Assembly: GCA_900128395.1 (NCBI GenBank)
Contig: LT649613.1
Span: 1 to 18,208 of the forward strand
Origin: Stramenopiles sp. TOSAG23-2
Lineage: Eukaryota > Sar
Length of the DNA: 18,208 bases
Reading direction: 5' to 3'
Part shown: positions 16,312-18,208 of the stretch, piece after piece
Layout: each line of letters starts with the position of its first letter
How positions within the stretch are numbered: position 1 is the stretch's first letter
Made by a program: the position numbers and the translations under genes
The notes under the pieces: model-generated
Databases searched by the model: none
Seen by the model: only the letters and a program-made list of their open reading frames with translations
What the model was told of the DNA's origin: nothing

Positions 16312-16866
16312 ATGGCATCGGTCGTCCAAAATAATACAACAGAAGCATCGGAGAAGAATATAGAGATAGAAGAGGAAAAGAAAAATAATGATGTGACTAA
16401 TAATAATAATAATAATAATGTAAACAATGAAAATAATATTAATAAAAACGTAAATAATATTGTGCCAATAGAGCCAATTGTTGTACCAGAAACTGAAGAA
16501 GAAAAAAAAATTAGAAAAGCGAAAGAACGAAATTTATTGAGATCACAAATATACTTTGGTGATTTAGGAAAATTAACTGCAGCAGAAGCAGCTGAAAAAC
16601 GTGCAAAGGAAAAACTTGCAAAAGCATCAGAAAATGCTAAAAAATTTCTTAAAGTATTTGCAGCAAAAGAAGACACAAAATTACCTTTTGCTATTATAGG
16701 AGTTCCACATCAACAAGAAGGTGGGTTTTATTCAGCAAAAGAAATTGCTGATGTTCAACAATGTCCAAACTATTCAAAAGATAGTGATATACATAAATGT
16801 ACAGAGTATTGTAGACGTCGTTATGGCCCATCGATAAATCAAAGTACAGCATGTTTGCTTCAATAA
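16312..16866 (+). CDS. Unrecognised 184-residue protein with Cys-containing C-terminal tail
   Basis: Family not recognised. The first 60 residues are low complexity: acidic (EIEEEKK) then Asn runs from AAT codons. A charged, Ala/Lys-rich helix spans about 72-125 (AAEAAEKRAKEKLAK). The last 60 residues look folded: KLPFAIIGVPHQQEGGFYSAKEIADVQQ, then four cysteines in CPNYSKDSDIHKCTEYCRRRYG...ACLLQ. Cys-x12-Cys-x3-Cys could make a disulfide or metal site, but without a signal peptide an intracellular location is more likely. The ATG at 16312 is the first in frame; the AAAATTAGAATATGG context is ordinary for this sequence. The Lys/Ala helix and folded tail, rather than composition alone, support it as a real gene. 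It converges on the inositol phosphatase gene. Confidence 0.75.
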   Translation: MASVVQNNTTEASEKNIEIEEEKKNNDVTNNNNNNNVNNENNINKNVNNIVPIEPIVVPETEEEKKIRKAKERNLLRSQIYFGDLGKLTAAEAAEKRAKEKLAKASENAKKFLKVFAAKEDTKLPFAIIGVPHQQEGGFYSAKEIADVQQCPNYSKDSDIHKCTEYCRRRYGPSINQSTACLLQ

Positions 16867-17218
16867 AAAGTATATTTTTAAAGAGAGAGAGAGAGATCAA
16901 AACTCCACCCTACCAACCCAGACAGAATAAAATCCCCTGATAAACCCATCAATTCGATGATGAGATACAGAGAGATACGTAAGGCGAAGTATATATTCGT
17001 AAATTTTTTTGTGTGTGCTCTTAAAATGTTAGTTGACCTTTTTTTATTTAAAATATATAACATATATTAAACTTGAGATTCATTATTTTTTTATAACATA
17101 CGAGCATACGAGTCGTAATTTATATAATTTTACGAATAATACTTTTGGTATCATACTACGTAGTATTAATATTTAATGATGTACAGACGTGTATAAAAAT
17201 ATTTAAATATTTAATATT
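16867..17218. other. Convergent spacer with TACGAGTCGTAAT palindrome
   Basis: A 352-base spacer between convergent stop codons. It has a (GA)n run at 16880-16896 and a GCGAAGTATATATTCG near-palindrome at about 16984. TACGAG occurs at 17099, and the 13-mer TACGAGTCGTAAT at 17107-17119 is identical to 1758-1770. No gene seen. Confidence 0.6.
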
Positions 17219-18208
17219 TTACATTACGATACAAACTTGGCTATCATGTCGACCAAATTTAGTATTTCTACGCTCTTTATGGACTTCTCCCGTAATATCC
17301 GTATTTACTATTGTTGGTATGTTAAATATAGCTCTGACTGCACGATGATCTGAAGTTTTTACTGTTTTTTCACAATCGTATGCAAGCAATTCAATTGCAT
17401 GTCCACCATTTGATCTCCACAAAATTCTATCTGTCCATGCTGGCACTCTTTGTTTTCTACTAGTATCATATACATCAGATTTTTTATCAAATTTATAAGT
17501 CGGTCGAAAATTTAAGGGCCCTTCCTGGAAACTTTGAAACACATTACCTTTCTGCTGTTCCATCTTCAATTGATCCTTCTCAAGAAGCTTCTCATGCATA
17601 TTCAACTTTAACATTTTATCGACTGCATCACGTGTACCATTTATACGATAATTAAAATCACCAAGCCAAAATACATGATGAAAGCGATCGGAAACATTAT
17701 TACCAGTACCAATTTCAACCATTGGTGTGAAGTCTGGACGATGTAAATCTAATTTTTCATTAATCATTTGAAAATGTTCGTTACGTTCATGCACTTTGTG
17801 CTGATGTGCAGCAAAATGCGCACTGATGAACAAGAAACTTGTTTTACCAATTACCACTGAGATCCCAACACCTCCTTTGTTGCCAAATGTATTTCCTATT
17901 CCAGTCGCAACAACTTGAGCATTATGATGGCAGATTCCAACATGTTCATTATCATCTCCAATTTGGTCCTTTAGCGATTTATGGGCAAAGACAACGCATT
18001 GTATCGCAGCAAGCGCTTCTCCATGCACTAGAAAATAATTTTTTCCTAAACATTCTTTTACCATTTTTGGAAATTTTAATTTACCAAATGAATAAACAGA
18101 TTGCGCAGCAGTTCTTTCGCATTCTTGCGTTCCAATAACATATAAGTGACACATATTCGGCGGCAAAATTTTTCTCAATTGATCGATACCTGGTGCTTTT
18201 TTACCATG
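17219..18208 (-). CDS. Inositol polyphosphate 5-phosphatase with C-terminal CaaX box (5' partial)
   Basis: The enzyme removes the 5-phosphate from phosphoinositides and/or soluble inositol phosphates. The frame is open to the right edge without an ATG, so the N-terminal part is missing; numbering here starts at the TTG at 18178. All hallmark blocks of the IPPc domain are present: YVIGTQE (13-19, the metal-binding Glu), GNKGGVGIS (109-117), FISAHFAAH (117-125), FWLGDFNYRI (170-179), RPTYKFD (225-231), RVPAWTDRILW (244-254) and KTSDHRAV (274-281). Catalysis is therefore expected. After the domain only about 35 residues remain, ending in Cys-Ile-Val-Met, a CaaX prenylation signal (Met favours farnesyl). 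That domain-plus-CaaX architecture is known in INPP5E, a ciliary membrane enzyme, and in INPP5A; which subgroup this is cannot be settled here. Confidence 0.93.
   Translation of the reverse strand, partial: HGKKAPGIDQLRKILPPNMCHLYVIGTQECERTAAQSVYSFGKLKFPKMVKECLGKNYFLVHGEALAAIQCVVFAHKSLKDQIGDDNEHVGICHHNAQVVATGIGNTFGNKGGVGISVVIGKTSFLFISAHFAAHQHKVHERNEHFQMINEKLDLHRPDFTPMVEIGTGNNVSDRFHHVFWLGDFNYRINGTRDAVDKMLKLNMHEKLLEKDQLKMEQQKGNVFQSFQEGPLNFRPTYKFDKKSDVYDTSRKQRVPAWTDRILWRSNGGHAIELLAYDCEKTVKTSDHRAVRAIFNIPTIVNTDITGEVHKERRNTKFGRHDSQVCIVM

Overview
This is an AT-rich nuclear segment from a eukaryote. It has nine protein genes, all read as uninterrupted ORFs in the standard code with TAA and TGA stops. 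The genes are eukaryote-specific: V-ATPase catalytic subunit A, a p24/TMED cargo receptor, an LRRC51-type protein, an inositol polyphosphate 5-phosphatase with a CaaX box and a TMEM223-like mitochondrial protein. No intron is needed to read any of them. Asparagine homopolymers from AAT runs, intron poverty and a probable cilium-associated gene (LRRC51) suggest a free-living flagellated protist. A stramenopile-like organism is possible, but the lineage cannot be fixed from this window.

Layout, left to right: (1) 3' part of a PhoD-like phosphatase relative that has lost its metal-binding residues (+, runs off the left edge); (2) V-ATPase subunit A (-); (3) a 1.25 kb divergent spacer holding two adjacent hairpins; (4) a 1606-residue secreted protein with Thr/Gly collagen-like repeats, small Cys clusters and about 950 residues of coiled coil (+); (5) LRRC51 (-); (6) an unrecognised basic 480-residue protein (+); (7) p24/TMED (-); (8) TMEM223-like protein (-); (9) an unrecognised 184-residue protein with a Cys-containing tail (+); (10) the C-terminal part of an inositol 5-phosphatase ending in Cys-Ile-Val-Met (-, runs off the right edge).

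The genes alternate strand almost perfectly, giving four convergent and three divergent spacers and one tandem spacer. There is no operon or obvious common pathway. Loose themes are the secretory/endomembrane system (V-ATPase, p24, the secreted coiled-coil protein, the lipid phosphatase) and the cilium (LRRC51, possibly the prenylated phosphatase).

The most striking non-coding signal is a short motif, TACTCGTA or TACGAGTCGTAAT, in all four convergent spacers and in none of the divergent ones. It looks like a candidate 3'-end or gene-boundary element. The most interesting proteins are the secreted TG-repeat/coiled-coil giant, which I cannot place in a family, and the apparent PhoD pseudoenzyme.
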